Below are positions 16,317-25,887 of a stretch of DNA of 64,000 nucleotides, piece after piece. Source of the stretch: Pseudomonas sp. ICMP 561. Lineage in GTDB: Bacteria; Pseudomonadota; Gammaproteobacteria; Pseudomonadales; Pseudomonadaceae. The stretch's first letter is position 1; each line of letters begins with the position of its first letter. Where the stretch lies: positions 182,658 through 246,657 of the forward strand of contig NZ_LKBT01000070.1 of assembly GCF_002699985.1 (NCBI RefSeq). The letters run 5' to 3'. The position numbers and the translations under genes were made by a program. Under the pieces are notes generated by a model. The model saw only the letters and a program-made list of their open reading frames with translations, was not told where the DNA came from and did no database searches.

Positions 16317-18527
16317 ATGAAGTTTGAGACGCCTGCGAGCACCAACCCCATCGATCAGATGAAAGTGATTGGTCACCCCAAGGATCGTGTTGAAGGCAGA
16401 CTGAAAACAACTGGCACGGCGACCTATGCTTACGAACAGCAGGCCACTGCCAGCGCGCCCGCCTATGGCTATGTATTAGGTGCATCCATTGGCAAAGGCC
16501 GGATCTCCTCAATTGACTCGAGCGAAGCACGCCAGGCCAGCGGCGTTATTGCAATCGTCACCTATGAGAATGCCGGGCATTTGGACAGGGGTGAATTTTA
16601 CGTTGATCGCGCACTCGCCGGTCCTGAGGTGGATCACTATCACCAGGCAGTAGCAATCGTCGTTGCGCACACGTTCGAACAAGCCCGGGCTGCCTCGGCA
16701 TTGCTTCGCATCGATTACGTCAAAGAGGCTGGTGCCTATGACCTTGCAGCGCAGCTCGAGTCGGCCAGGACACCCCCACCGGGTGCGTTCGGCCCTCCTC
16801 CACAAACCGCTATCGGGGATTTCGAAGGCACGTTTAAGCAAGCAGCTTTCACCCTCGACGGTCACTACACCACCCCGGATCATGCCCACGCGATGATGGA
16901 ACCCCATGCCACCATTGCTCAATGGCAAGGAGACAAACTGACGCTATGGACGTCCATTCAGCAAATGAACTGGGGCGTCAGAGATCTGGCCAAGACACTG
17001 GGAATCCCCAAAGACAACATTCACTTGATCTCGCCTTACATTGGCGGCGGTTTTGGCGGAAAAGGCACCATTTTGTGTGACGCCGTGTTGGCCTCTCTTG
17101 CGGCCAGAGAAGCCGGGCGGCCGGTAAAAGTAGCGCTTCCCCGCCCGCTGATGTTCAACAACCTGACCCATAGGCCAGCGACGATTCAAAGAATACGGCT
17201 GGGTGCCAATCCGGACGGCACACTCACCGCCATTGGCCATGAGAGTTGGTCCGGCAATCTGCGCGGTGGTCGTACTGAAGCCGCCACCGCATCAACCCGA
17301 ACGTTGTACGCGGGCGCGAACCGCATGACCCGTTTGTACCTGGCCAAACTTGACCTGGCTGAAGGCAGCGCCATGCGAGCGCCCGGTGAGGCTCCAGGCA
17401 TGATGGCGCTGGAAATTGCCATGGACGAAATGGCTGAGAAACTGGGCATCGATCCTGTGAAGTTTCGCGTCATCAACGACACTCAGGTAGATCCGGAGCA
17501 GCCAGATCGCCCATTTTCGCAGCGCCAGTTAGTCGAGTGCCTGAATACGGGAGCTGATCGTTTCGGCTGGGCTCGACGCAACCCCCTTCCAGCCAAGGAG
17601 CTGCATGACGGCTGGTGGACCGGCATCGGCATGGCATCTGCCATCCGTGGAGCGCCCACCACGAAATCCGCCGCTCGCGTCCGGCTGGATCGCGATGGCA
17701 TCGTCACGGTAGAAACCGACATGACAGACATCGGAACTGGCTCCTACACAATCATTGCCCAGACTGCAGCGGAAATGATGGGTGTGGGCATGGACAAGGT
17801 AAACGTGCATTTAGGGGATTCACGCTTCCCGGAGTCCTCCGGGTCAGGCGGCCAATGGGGTGCAGCCTCATCCACGGCGGGCGTCTACGCTGCCTGTGTG
17901 AAACTCAGGGAAGCCATCGCGACGAAGTTGGGACTGGACCCAACCACAGCGGAATTTATCGATGGCCAGATTCGTGATGGTCTGAAAAGCATGCCATTGG
18001 CACAAGCGGCAATGGACGGCGACGTAATGGCCGAGGACGTCATGGAGTTCGGCAACCTGGCAAAACAGTATGCCCAGCAAACCTTTGGCGCTCATTTTGT
18101 CGAGGTCGGCGTCCATGCCGCCACAGGAGAAATTCGCATTCGCCGCCAGTTGGCGGTCTGTGCAGCAGGACGGATACTCAACCCCAAAACAGCCCGCAGC
18201 CAGATCATTGGCGGGATGACCATGGGCGCTGGTGCAGCGCTTATGGAAGAAATGATTGTGGATCATCGCCTGGGATTTTTTGTTAATCACGATCTTGCCA
18301 GCTACGAGGTACCGGTGCATGCCGACATCCCTCATCAAGAGGTTATTTTTCTGGATGAAGTAGACCCTTACGCAACACCTCTCAAGGCCAAGGGTGTCGG
18401 CGAGCTTGGTATTTCCGGAGCCGCTGCGGCGATTGCCAACGCTGTCTACAACGCGACCGGCATAAGGGTTCGCGATTACCCCATCACGCTCGATAAGCTC
18501 ATTGATCATTTGCCCGCTCTGGGCTGA
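16317..18527 (+). CDS. paoC: PaoC-like molybdenum-binding aldehyde dehydrogenase subunit
   Basis: 736 residues, matching E. coli PaoC in length and over most of its sequence as I recall it (NPIDQMKVIG, TPDHAHAMMEPHA, AMRAPGEAPGMMALEIA, RILNPKTARSQIIGGMTMGA). PaoC carries the molybdopterin cytosine dinucleotide and oxidises aldehydes in the periplasm as part of PaoABC. The cofactor loop GGGFGGK is at residues 243-249 and the catalytic Glu of KGVGELG is at 696, so the active site looks intact. AAGGAG stands before the ATG. The iron-sulfur (PaoA) and FAD (PaoB) genes that should precede it are missing: upstream lie only REP elements and an opposing RTX gene. As it stands the subunit has no local redox partners. 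Confidence 0.9.
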   Translation: MKFETPASTNPIDQMKVIGHPKDRVEGRLKTTGTATYAYEQQATASAPAYGYVLGASIGKGRISSIDSSEARQASGVIAIVTYENAGHLDRGEFYVDRALAGPEVDHYHQAVAIVVAHTFEQARAASALLRIDYVKEAGAYDLAAQLESARTPPPGAFGPPPQTAIGDFEGTFKQAAFTLDGHYTTPDHAHAMMEPHATIAQWQGDKLTLWTSIQQMNWGVRDLAKTLGIPKDNIHLISPYIGGGFGGKGTILCDAVLASLAAREAGRPVKVALPRPLMFNNLTHRPATIQRIRLGANPDGTLTAIGHESWSGNLRGGRTEAATASTRTLYAGANRMTRLYLAKLDLAEGSAMRAPGEAPGMMALEIAMDEMAEKLGIDPVKFRVINDTQVDPEQPDRPFSQRQLVECLNTGADRFGWARRNPLPAKELHDGWWTGIGMASAIRGAPTTKSAARVRLDRDGIVTVETDMTDIGTGSYTIIAQTAAEMMGVGMDKVNVHLGDSRFPESSGSGGQWGAASSTAGVYAACVKLREAIATKLGLDPTTAEFIDGQIRDGLKSMPLAQAAMDGDVMAEDVMEFGNLAKQYAQQTFGAHFVEVGVHAATGEIRIRRQLAVCAAGRILNPKTARSQIIGGMTMGAGAALMEEMIVDHRLGFFVNHDLASYEVPVHADIPHQEVIFLDEVDPYATPLKAKGVGELGISGAAAAIANAVYNATGIRVRDYPITLDKLIDHLPALG

Positions 18528-18563
18528 CCTTACCCTTCAACTCACTTGGCTACGGAGTCATCG

Positions 18564-19478
18564 ATGCAGCTCAGCCGGACGAATTTGGCCGATATTGTTT
18601 ATTTCCTCGCCATCGCTCGGCATCAGAGCTTCAGAAAGGCGGGCCTGGAGGTGGGCATCAGTGCGTCAGCGCTGAGCCATGCCATGAAAGGCCTTGAAGC
18701 GCGGCTTGGTGTTCGGCTGCTTAATCGCACAACCCGAAGCGTGACGCTCACGGCTGCCGGTGAGGAGTTGCAGGGCCTCATCAGCTCTCCGATAGAGGAT
18801 ATCGGGCAAGCGCTTGAGTCTCTGAACCGCTTACGTGATGAGCCCGCCGGGCGTATTCGTCTGAACGTCTTGAGTGACGGAGCCAAATTGCTGTTGGGGC
18901 CTGTGCTGCCGGTATTCGTCGATCGCTATCCGAACATCGAGGTCGACCTGACCGTGACCAACCGGATGGTCGATATCATCGGCGACGGCCACGATGCAGG
19001 CATTCGTTTTGGCGGTACGGTCCCCGAAGACATGATCGCTCAACGCCTGTCTCCCGATGTAGCATGGGCCGTTGTTGGAGCGCCTGATTACCTTGAGCGA
19101 TTCGGTACCCCGAAACATCCGGAAGATCTATACCAACACCGTTGTCTACGCGTACGCCTGGGTAACGCACGCATCTATCACTGGCAATTCTCGAAAGAGG
19201 ATCAACAGATGGAGATTGACGCGCCCGGCACCATAACGATTGATGAAACCCGCGTCGGTGTAGCAATGGCGATGCGTGGCGCCGGCTTGATGTACGTTCC
19301 CGCGACGGTCGTTGAACGACAGATTGCGGAAGGCTCGCTGCAGCGAGTTCTGGAGGACTGGACTCATTACGATCCGGGTTTTCACATTTACTACTCAAGC
19401 TTCAGGCTGGTTCCTGTAGGCCTTCGCCTGCTCATTGACCTCATCCGCGAACTCGAACCGATGGGTCCCCTTCCATAG
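18564..19478 (+). CDS. LysR-family transcriptional regulator
   Basis: 304 residues from the ATG at 18564, which has GGAG six bases upstream. The N-terminal winged helix-turn-helix reads FLAIARHQSFRKAGLEVGIS, ASALSHAMKGLEARLGVRLL and NRTTRSVTLTAAGEEL. The remainder is the effector-binding fold (IRLNVLSDGAKLLLGPVL, VGVAMAMRGAGLMYVPATVV). It resembles the subgroup of LysR regulators often paired with oxidoreductases. It follows paoC by 36 bases, so it may be co-transcribed with it. The decayed oxidoreductase start downstream may once have been its target. Confidence 0.88.
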   Translation: MQLSRTNLADIVYFLAIARHQSFRKAGLEVGISASALSHAMKGLEARLGVRLLNRTTRSVTLTAAGEELQGLISSPIEDIGQALESLNRLRDEPAGRIRLNVLSDGAKLLLGPVLPVFVDRYPNIEVDLTVTNRMVDIIGDGHDAGIRFGGTVPEDMIAQRLSPDVAWAVVGAPDYLERFGTPKHPEDLYQHRCLRVRLGNARIYHWQFSKEDQQMEIDAPGTITIDETRVGVAMAMRGAGLMYVPATVVERQIAEGSLQRVLEDWTHYDPGFHIYYSSFRLVPVGLRLLIDLIRELEPMGPLP

Positions 19479-19581
19479 CGTTGGCATGCCCCATCCGAAT
19501 GGTGACAAAAACTGTCCACATCCCGCTATAGATTCAACTCCGAAGCCAGCTCAACTATAGGACCAGGTTCGGAGACGTATC

Positions 19582-19856
19582 ATGAAACGCATTCAATATC
19601 ACACGTACGGCGGGCCGGAAGTTTGGCTAAGTCGTTACACGCTGGCAGGCGCTCGACACTTAATTACGTCTTGGCAATACCCCATTATGCATATAGCCAT
19701 AAAAGCGCTCGACTCGAGAAAGTGTGCAGTAACAGTGCATATTCCCAACCTGCATAATTGCCGTTGTTAGCAACCAGCACCCACCGCAAACAAAAAGCTT
19801 TCCTCGCAACAGGCAAACGCGTCGTTCTGGGCAATAACGGCGATCCACGCCACTGA
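19582..19856 (+). pseudogene. remnant of a quinone oxidoreductase / zinc-type alcohol dehydrogenase
   Basis: A GGAGACGTATC site precedes an ATG opening MKRIQYHTYGGPEV, the usual N-terminus of NADPH:quinone oxidoreductase-like enzymes (they typically begin MKRIQYHxYGGPE). After this the frame loses all similarity and stops at 19770, so the gene is truncated after about 14 codons. A second fragment near 19806-19856 reads ATGKRVVLGNNGDPRH before a stop and could be another piece of the same gene, though that part is weak. The rest of the 537-base gap 19479-20015 holds only the amt promoter. Confidence 0.55.
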
Positions 19857-19868
19857 CCAAGACGGAAA

Positions 19869-19884
19869 TGGCAAGCAAATTGCT
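19869..19884 (+). promoter_or_regulatory. sigma-54 promoter for the ammonium transporter
   Basis: TGGCAAGCAAATTGCT fits the sigma-54 consensus TGGCA-N6-TTGC, with exactly ten bases between the GG and the GC. It lies about 130 bases before the amt ATG. This implies control by nitrogen through RpoN and an activator such as NtrC. A weak TGCA-N7-TGCA dyad at 19723-19740 lies where an upstream activator could bind, but it does not match a strong NtrC site. Confidence 0.72.
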
Positions 19885-20015
19885 ATTCCTTACAGGAAAC
19901 TAATTTACTCAAAGGGAATGAATAATTTCACCCTGAGGCGTAAATCCAAGCGCTGACGCACTCTGCCCCGCAGGGTCGTGCCAGCGAAATTCCTGACCTC
20001 TGGAGATACTCAGCC

Positions 20016-21335
20016 ATGATACGCCTTACTCGCACAGGCCGCGCCATCTGCGGCCTCCCTCTTGTTGTGGCTTGCTCTTCAGGGTATGCCGATGAAGCTA
20101 CGCCAGTGATCAACACGGGTGACACAGCGTTTGTGGCGCTGTGTTCGCTGGTCGTGTTGTTGATGACGTTGCCCGGCCTTGCGCTGTTCTACGGTGGTAT
20201 GGCCAGAACCAAGAATGTGCTGTCGGTGATGATGCAGGTGTTCTGCACGGCGGCCTTGATGTCGGTCATTTTTGCGGTGTATGGCTACAGTCTGGTGTTT
20301 GGCGACGGCGGCTCGCTGAATGCAATCATTGGCAACTTCGACAAGTTGTTTTTGCAGGGCGTAACCATTCATACAGTGGTGGGGACCATTCCTGAGTATT
20401 TGTACTTTCTGTTCATGTTGCTGTTTGCCGCCATTACCCCGGCAATTATTGTCGGTGCATTTGCCGAGCGCATGAAGTTTGCAGCGGTGATGGTGTTCAT
20501 GGCGGTGTGGATCACCGTTAATTACATTCCCATGGCGCACATGGCATGGGGTGGTGGCTGGGTGTTCAGTCTGGGCGTGCAGGATTTTGCCGGCGGTAAC
20601 GTCGTGCATCTCAACGTCGGTATTGCCTCGCTGGTCGGTGCCTGGCTGATCGGTCGGCGACGCGGTTTCGGCACCTCAGCGCTGGCACCGCACAACATGA
20701 CGATGACCATGACCGGCGGTTCGCTGTTGTGGGTTGGCTGGCTGGGTTTCTGCGGTGGCTGTGTGCTGGCGGTCAATGGTTTCGCCATGCTGGTGATGGT
20801 CAATACCATGCTGGCCAGCTGTGCCGGTGCGCTGGGCTGGATGCTTGTGGAATGGAAACACCGTGGCCGACCAAGCCTGTTCGGTGCGGTATCAGGCTCT
20901 ATCGCGGGTCTGGTGGCAATTACCCCGGCATGCGGTTTCGTCGGGCCCATGGGCGCCATCGTCCTTGGCTTCATCGCAGGCCCTCTGTGTGTCTGGTCGG
21001 TGGAAAAACTCAAACCTATGCTGGGCCTGGACGACGCTTTCGACGTATTTGGCGTACACGGTGTCGCGGGCATTCTGGGTGGGCTTTTGACCCCGGTCTT
21101 CGCCATGACAGCGTTGGGTGGTCAAGGATTTGCTGAAGGCCGTGATCTCATCAGTCAGTTGATGGTCAATGGCGGCGCGTTGCTGTTCAGCATCGTGTTC
21201 TCGGCGGTGAGCAGCCTGGTGGCGTTCAAGATCGCCGCGATGCTGTGCGGTGGCTTGCGCGTCGATGAGGATGCTGAAGTGGATGGTCTGGATCTGGCCG
21301 CCCACGGCGAGGTCGGGTACAAATACTCGAACTGA
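20016..21335 (+). CDS. amt: ammonium transporter (Amt family)
   Basis: 439 residues. After a leader-like segment (TGRAICGLPLVVACSSGYAD, probably removed) come eleven membrane spans. The pore twin histidines lie at 198 (GGNVVHLN) and 348 (DVFGVHGVAGIL), 150 residues apart as in E. coli AmtB. PALALFYGG-like GLALFYGGMARTKN and AFAERMKF are conserved as well. It conducts ammonia/ammonium across the inner membrane. No glnK accompanies it, unlike the usual glnK-amtB pair. Its position next to the trimethylamine cluster and its sigma-54 promoter fit use of methylated amines as nitrogen sources. Confidence 0.93.
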   Translation: MIRLTRTGRAICGLPLVVACSSGYADEATPVINTGDTAFVALCSLVVLLMTLPGLALFYGGMARTKNVLSVMMQVFCTAALMSVIFAVYGYSLVFGDGGSLNAIIGNFDKLFLQGVTIHTVVGTIPEYLYFLFMLLFAAITPAIIVGAFAERMKFAAVMVFMAVWITVNYIPMAHMAWGGGWVFSLGVQDFAGGNVVHLNVGIASLVGAWLIGRRRGFGTSALAPHNMTMTMTGGSLLWVGWLGFCGGCVLAVNGFAMLVMVNTMLASCAGALGWMLVEWKHRGRPSLFGAVSGSIAGLVAITPACGFVGPMGAIVLGFIAGPLCVWSVEKLKPMLGLDDAFDVFGVHGVAGILGGLLTPVFAMTALGGQGFAEGRDLISQLMVNGGALLFSIVFSAVSSLVAFKIAAMLCGGLRVDEDAEVDGLDLAAHGEVGYKYSN

Positions 21336-21414
21336 GTTTCAGGATTATTCGGGGTTGATCGTCGGGCTGAAGGTGTTCAGCCCGACTGCTGATTTGCGCC
21401 AACCAAATCCACCG

Positions 21415-21916
21415 CAATCTTGTAGGACTGGCTTTAGCCGGGAGGACGTCGGGGCATTCACTAAACCCTGTTCAGCAGAAATACCGCCCTCCCGGCTAAA
21501 GCCGATCCTACGCAGTTGCTGGCAAACATAGAATCTCCCACGAGATTTGCGCCAACCTCAGATCCACCGCGATCCTGTGGGACCGGATTCATCCGGGAAG
21601 GCGGTAGTTCAGTCGATACAAAGGGTGCGGGTATACCGGCCCTTTCAAATGAATTCGCTTCCACCGAATCACCGCCAACCTCTAACCGTCGCAAAGCCTG
21701 TGGGACCGGAAACCGCACACAGGATCTACCCAATCTTGTAGGACTGGCTTTAGCCGGGAGGACGTCGGGACATTCACTAAACCCTGTTCAGCAGAAATAC
21801 CGCCCTCCCGGCTAAAGCCGGTCCTACGCAGTTGCTGGCAAACATAGAATCTCCCACGAGATTTGCGCCAACCTCAGATCCACCGCGATCCTTTGGGACC
21901 GGATTCATCCGGGAAG
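21415..21916. repeat. 316-bp-spaced direct duplication containing REPIN elements
   Basis: The 186 bases at 21415-21600 recur at 21731-21916 with about three differences. Each copy holds a full REPIN (21421-21511; 21737-21827) of the CTGGCTTTAGCCGGGAGG type, the line GCAGTTGCTGGCAAACATAG, and one REP arm ACCGGATTCATCCGGGAAG. The part between the copies (21601-21730) contains further REP-like debris. The element fills most of the spacer 21336-22050 between amt and the tdm terminator, and no gene is visible there. Confidence 0.9.
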
Positions 21917-21989
21917 ACGGCATTTCTGACGATGAAGAAGCTATGGCTCTGAGGGGGATTCAGCTGCACGCCCCCTCCTTTCCAATTAA

Positions 21990-22034
21990 AAGAAAAAAGC
22001 GCCAGTGCAAGATACATCCTGCACTGGCGCCTTT
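21990..22034 (-). terminator. rho-independent terminator of the methylamine operon
   Basis: Read on the minus strand, GGCGCCAGTGCA pairs with TGCACTGGCGC across a ten-base loop and is followed by TTTTTTCTTTT. It lies 17 bases after the tdm stop codon and closes the whole minus-strand cluster. Confidence 0.92.
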
Positions 22035-22050
22035 AACCGATGGAAAGATT

Positions 22051-24396
22051 TCAGCTACGAACCCTGAGTTTGTCTGGATCGTATGCCACGGTACTGGCAG
22101 CCACCTGCGCGCGAATACGCTTTTGCTGGCCATCGAGCTTGCCGACTTCCACGGTGGTCCCCGGTTCGCAATACCCAACGTCCAGTCGGCATAGCGCGAT
22201 GTTGCGCCCCAGCACCGCAGAGCGCGTCGCGCTGGTGATCACCCCGACCTGAGCGCGTCCCACCCGCACGCAATCGCCATGTGCCGCCACTTCATTGCCT
22301 TCCAGCACCAATCCCACCAGCTTGTGCCGGGGCTGTGCATTACGCCGCAACAGCGCTTCACGGCCAATAAAATCGGCGGTTTTGCTTTTGAGTGGCACGC
22401 AGAACCCAATCCCTGCTTCAAACGGATCGGTCTGGTCGTCGAATTCGTAACCAGCAAATACCAGCCCGGCCTCGATTCGCAGCATGTCCAGGGCTTCAAG
22501 CCCCAGTGGCACCAACCCCAGGGGTTTGCCAAGCGCCCAGAGCCGTTCCCAGACTTGCATCGCGTGATCGGGGTGGCACCAGATTTCAAAACCCAGTTCG
22601 CCGGTGTAACCGGTGCGTGAAACCATCAGCGCCGGGCCGTTATGGTCATCAAGGCGTCCAGTCAGAAAACGGAACCAGCCAAGTTCTTCCAGGGCAGGCT
22701 GGGTGCCTGGCGTCCAGATCATCTGCTTGAGCAGTTCGCGGCTCAGCGGGCCTTGTACTGCGATGTTACTGATCTGTTCGGAAGCGCTCTTGATCCACAC
22801 TTTCATGCCGAGTTTTTCGGCCTGCTCCCGCAGCCATACACCAGCATGGTCTTCGCCGCCGATCCAGCGAAACGCATCCTGGCCCAGGCGCAGTAAAGTG
22901 CCGTCATCGAGCATGCCGCCATGCTCGTAACACATCGCTGAATAGACCACCTGGCCGATGGCAAGTTTGCGCACGTCACGGGTCAGGCAATAGTCGAGCA
23001 ACGCTTCGGCATCCGGGCCAAGCACTTCGAATTTGCGCAGCGCCGAAAGGTCCATCACGGCTACCCGTTCACGGCAGCCGTGGTATTCCTCAAGGGCGCC
23101 GTAGCCATCAAAGCGGCTTGGGGTCCAGAAGCCACGATAGTCGGTGAACTGTCGGGTCAGGCTTGAAGTGCCCGCATGAAAACCGCTTTCGCGGGTCAGC
23201 ACCGGGTCGGCGTCAGCTGTCTGTCGTGTGGTCATGGCGATACTGAAACGCTCCTTTTCGGAATACACGCGAACGTGGATATCGGTGGGCTGCCAGCCAT
23301 TGGCCGGGTCGATGTCATCCGGGCAACTGCTGCTGGCGCAGAGCAGATCGGTCATGGCCTTGAGTAACACGTAATCACCGGGACGAGACCATGGCTCATC
23401 GAGGGTCAGGTGCTGATGGGCATCGATGCCGGTATTGAAGAAGAAGTTGATCGCAGGCCACCCCGCCCGCCCCTGTACACCATGCGCGGCCAGCACGCGG
23501 CTGATGTTATCGCTGCAGTTTTCGTGGCCAAAGTAGCCCTGGGATTCGTAATAGCGTGCGGTGCAGGCCAAGGCAAAGGTGTCATGGCGGCCAACCGTGT
23601 CACGGACCACTTCCAGCATTGGCTGCAGGTTGCGGTCGAAGAAACGGCTGAACAGGCCTGGTCCCGGATAGGCGCTGCCGTTCAGGGTGCGGGTGACCGT
23701 GGGGTCCAGGTCAATTTCTCGGCCGACATCCAGCCCGCGCCGATCGAAGGCAACAAAGTCAGAGCACTGGCGTCCGGCGACGTCAATTACCTGAATGAAC
23801 TGACCCGCGCCCACTCGATAGTCCCGCGCGCTACCGGGCGTAATGGTGAACTCGTCAATGACCTCACCCAAAGGCGCTGGCAGCGGTGGCACCCACAATG
23901 CTGTCGGATTGGCCCGTTCAATGATCAGACGCAACTCGCTGGCCCTGCCCTGTTCATCCACCGATGTGCGCCCACCGGGTGCGGCGACCACCACCAACAG
24001 ATCGGCACTGGCGGTCATTGCGCGGCTGAAGCCTGCCGGTGTGGCGCTCGGCCAGAGGCTGCACGCATCAGCGAGATGACGGCAATCCACCCCGCGCTGC
24101 GTCAGCCCCGCCACAACATGCTGCACCTCACGACTGGCCTGGCCAAGGCTCTGGCCGATAAAGCGTGCCCCGGGGGTACGTTGCAAACCCAACGCCGAGA
24201 GCGCTTCGCGGCCATCGGCGAGAAAGGCCAGCAATTCAACGGCCTGGTCACCTTCCAGATCAATGACCTGCAAGCGATCCCCGGCCTGCAAGGCAATCAC
24301 CGTCAACCCACCCGGCGCAACCCGGTGGCGTTCATAGCCGGGGGTGCGGGCAAACAAGGCCGGCTCCAGAGGCCGGCTTGTGACAGGAAGATTCAT
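22051..24396 (-). CDS. tdm: trimethylamine N-oxide demethylase (DUF1989-GcvT fusion)
   Basis: 781 residues from the ATG at 24396, preceded by GAGG; the tmm stop lies seven bases earlier. The N-terminal half (about 1-360) is a DUF1989-type metal domain (GLTVIALQAGDRLQVIDLEG; VIDVAGRQCSDFVAFD; LLCASSSCPDDIDP with a Cys cluster). The C-terminal half (about 390-781) is a GcvT aminomethyltransferase fold (FGHEN; MDLSALRKFEVLGPDAE; SRTGYTGELGFEIWC; LDMLRIEAG). This two-domain layout is that of Tdm, which splits TMAO into dimethylamine and formaldehyde. The formaldehyde is passed to tetrahydrofolate by the second domain. Cytosolic. Last gene of the cluster. Confidence 0.87.
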   Translation of the reverse strand: MNLPVTSRPLEPALFARTPGYERHRVAPGGLTVIALQAGDRLQVIDLEGDQAVELLAFLADGREALSALGLQRTPGARFIGQSLGQASREVQHVVAGLTQRGVDCRHLADACSLWPSATPAGFSRAMTASADLLVVVAAPGGRTSVDEQGRASELRLIIERANPTALWVPPLPAPLGEVIDEFTITPGSARDYRVGAGQFIQVIDVAGRQCSDFVAFDRRGLDVGREIDLDPTVTRTLNGSAYPGPGLFSRFFDRNLQPMLEVVRDTVGRHDTFALACTARYYESQGYFGHENCSDNISRVLAAHGVQGRAGWPAINFFFNTGIDAHQHLTLDEPWSRPGDYVLLKAMTDLLCASSSCPDDIDPANGWQPTDIHVRVYSEKERFSIAMTTRQTADADPVLTRESGFHAGTSSLTRQFTDYRGFWTPSRFDGYGALEEYHGCRERVAVMDLSALRKFEVLGPDAEALLDYCLTRDVRKLAIGQVVYSAMCYEHGGMLDDGTLLRLGQDAFRWIGGEDHAGVWLREQAEKLGMKVWIKSASEQISNIAVQGPLSRELLKQMIWTPGTQPALEELGWFRFLTGRLDDHNGPALMVSRTGYTGELGFEIWCHPDHAMQVWERLWALGKPLGLVPLGLEALDMLRIEAGLVFAGYEFDDQTDPFEAGIGFCVPLKSKTADFIGREALLRRNAQPRHKLVGLVLEGNEVAAHGDCVRVGRAQVGVITSATRSAVLGRNIALCRLDVGYCEPGTTVEVGKLDGQQKRIRAQVAASTVAYDPDKLRVRS

Positions 24397-24403
24397 GGCA
24401 ACC

Positions 24404-25786
24404 TCAACCTGCAGATTTGAGGCGATCAAAACCATCGCTGGCCAGATAGGTCTCTAACGAATCGTCCAGCGCGTCGAGCCACGGGGTGTGGTGAACGGTG
24501 GCCAGCGTACCGGTGATCAGCGAGCGATAGCAGTTGTTGCGATAGCCCATGATGTCTTCGTACTTGTCTTTCTTCCATTTCAGGAACGTCTGATTCACCT
24601 GCGAAATATCGAAACTGGGGTAGTCAGTGGCTCCAATCAATTGGCGGATGTATTCGCCCTGAAATTCGAACATCTGTTGCGCGGTTTCAAGGGTTTCTTC
24701 CTCACGGCGCCAAGCCAGGTTTTCCGCCTCCATGTGGGCTTTATCCGGTAAATCGATGCAGCCCAGAATGACGTCGCGGGCGTACCAGGCCTGGGCGTCG
24801 AACATATTGAAGCTGTACCACTGGTCCTGCATGCCCAGGTAGATCAGCCGCGGGTTGGCTTCCCAGAAAATGCCTTTGTACAGGTTCAGCGGCCACAGGC
24901 GGTTGCCCGTTTTGAGGCGCAGCTCTTCGGGCAGAAAAGCAAAATGATGTTTGTAGCCGGTGCACAGAATCACCGCATCGACTGCTTTACTCGTGCCGTC
25001 GACAAAGAACGCCCGATTGCCCTGCACATGAGTCAGCAGTGGCTTCTCTTCCCAATTCTCCGGCCAGTGATAGCCCATAGGAGCGCTGCGATAGCTGCTG
25101 GTGATGGTCCGCGCGCCGTACTTGTAGCACTGCGAGCCAATGTCTTCGGCCGAATAACTGCTACCGACGATCAAGACGTCCTTGTCTTTGAATTCCAGTG
25201 CATCGCGGAAGTCATGCGCATGCAGCACGCGCCCGGCGAAGCTTTCGAAACCCGGAAAATGCGGCACATTGGGCGTGGAAAAATGCCCACTCGCGACCAC
25301 CACATAATCGAAGACTTCGCTGCTGGTCAGGTCGCTGCCGTGATCATGAACGGTGACCGTGAACTGCTCCTGTACCTCGTCAAAACTCACGCTGCGCACC
25401 ACCGTGTTGAAACGGATGTAGTCACGCACACCGGCTTTTTCGACCCGGCCCTTGATGTAATCCCAGAGCACCTCGCGCGGCGGATAAGAGCCGATGGGTC
25501 GGCCAAAATGCTCGTCGAAACTGTAGTCGGCAAACTCCAGGCACTCTTTTGGGCCGTTCGACCACAGATAGCGATACATGCTGCCGTGAACCGGCTCACC
25601 ATGCTCATCCAGCCCGGTGCGCCAGGTGTAATTCCACATGCCGCCCCAGTCAGCCTGTTTCTCGTAGCAGACCAGTTCGGGGGCCTGTTCCGACGTGCAT
25701 GCACCCGACTCCACGGCCGACTGAAAGGCCCGCAACTGAGCCAGTCCGCAGGGGCCCGCACCAATAATCGCGACTCGTTTTTTCAT
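24404..25786 (-). CDS. tmm: trimethylamine monooxygenase (flavin-containing)
   Basis: 460 residues from [20 protein letters not shown] at 25786, with GCGGAG before the start. The FAD loop GAGPCGL is at residues 8-14. The flavin-monooxygenase fingerprint [13 protein letters not shown] and the NADPH loop [13 protein letters not shown] follow. [37 protein letters not shown] and LYLGMQDQW-like [20 protein letters not shown] agree closely with bacterial Tmm as I remember it. It oxidises trimethylamine to TMAO with NADPH and oxygen. The product is the substrate of the adjacent tdm gene, seven bases downstream. Confidence 0.93.
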   Translation of the reverse strand: MKKRVAIIGAGPCGLAQLRAFQSAVESGACTSEQAPELVCYEKQADWGGMWNYTWRTGLDEHGEPVHGSMYRYLWSNGPKECLEFADYSFDEHFGRPIGSYPPREVLWDYIKGRVEKAGVRDYIRFNTVVRSVSFDEVQEQFTVTVHDHGSDLTSSEVFDYVVVASGHFSTPNVPHFPGFESFAGRVLHAHDFRDALEFKDKDVLIVGSSYSAEDIGSQCYKYGARTITSSYRSAPMGYHWPENWEEKPLLTHVQGNRAFFVDGTSKAVDAVILCTGYKHHFAFLPEELRLKTGNRLWPLNLYKGIFWEANPRLIYLGMQDQWYSFNMFDAQAWYARDVILGCIDLPDKAHMEAENLAWRREEETLETAQQMFEFQGEYIRQLIGATDYPSFDISQVNQTFLKWKKDKYEDIMGYRNNCYRSLITGTLATVHHTPWLDALDDSLETYLASDGFDRLKSAG

Positions 25787-25887
25787 GTTCGATTCTCCGC
25801 AATGAGAAAAGCTCGATGCCTCACAGGCAGTACAAGCGGCTGGCAACCAAGGCGTTGCGTATCAGGCAGGTGACGAACATCGGGGGC

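Noticed and set aside
19723-19740. TGTGCAGTAACAGTGCAT as an NtrC enhancer site for amt
   Set aside because: Only the outer TGCA blocks agree with the expected dyad; the inner bases do not. Kept only as a remark under the promoter.
22244-24400. Long open frames on the plus strand opposite tdm and tmm
   Set aside because: They are antisense to well recognised genes with domain-level matches, and show no ribosome sites or recognisable families.
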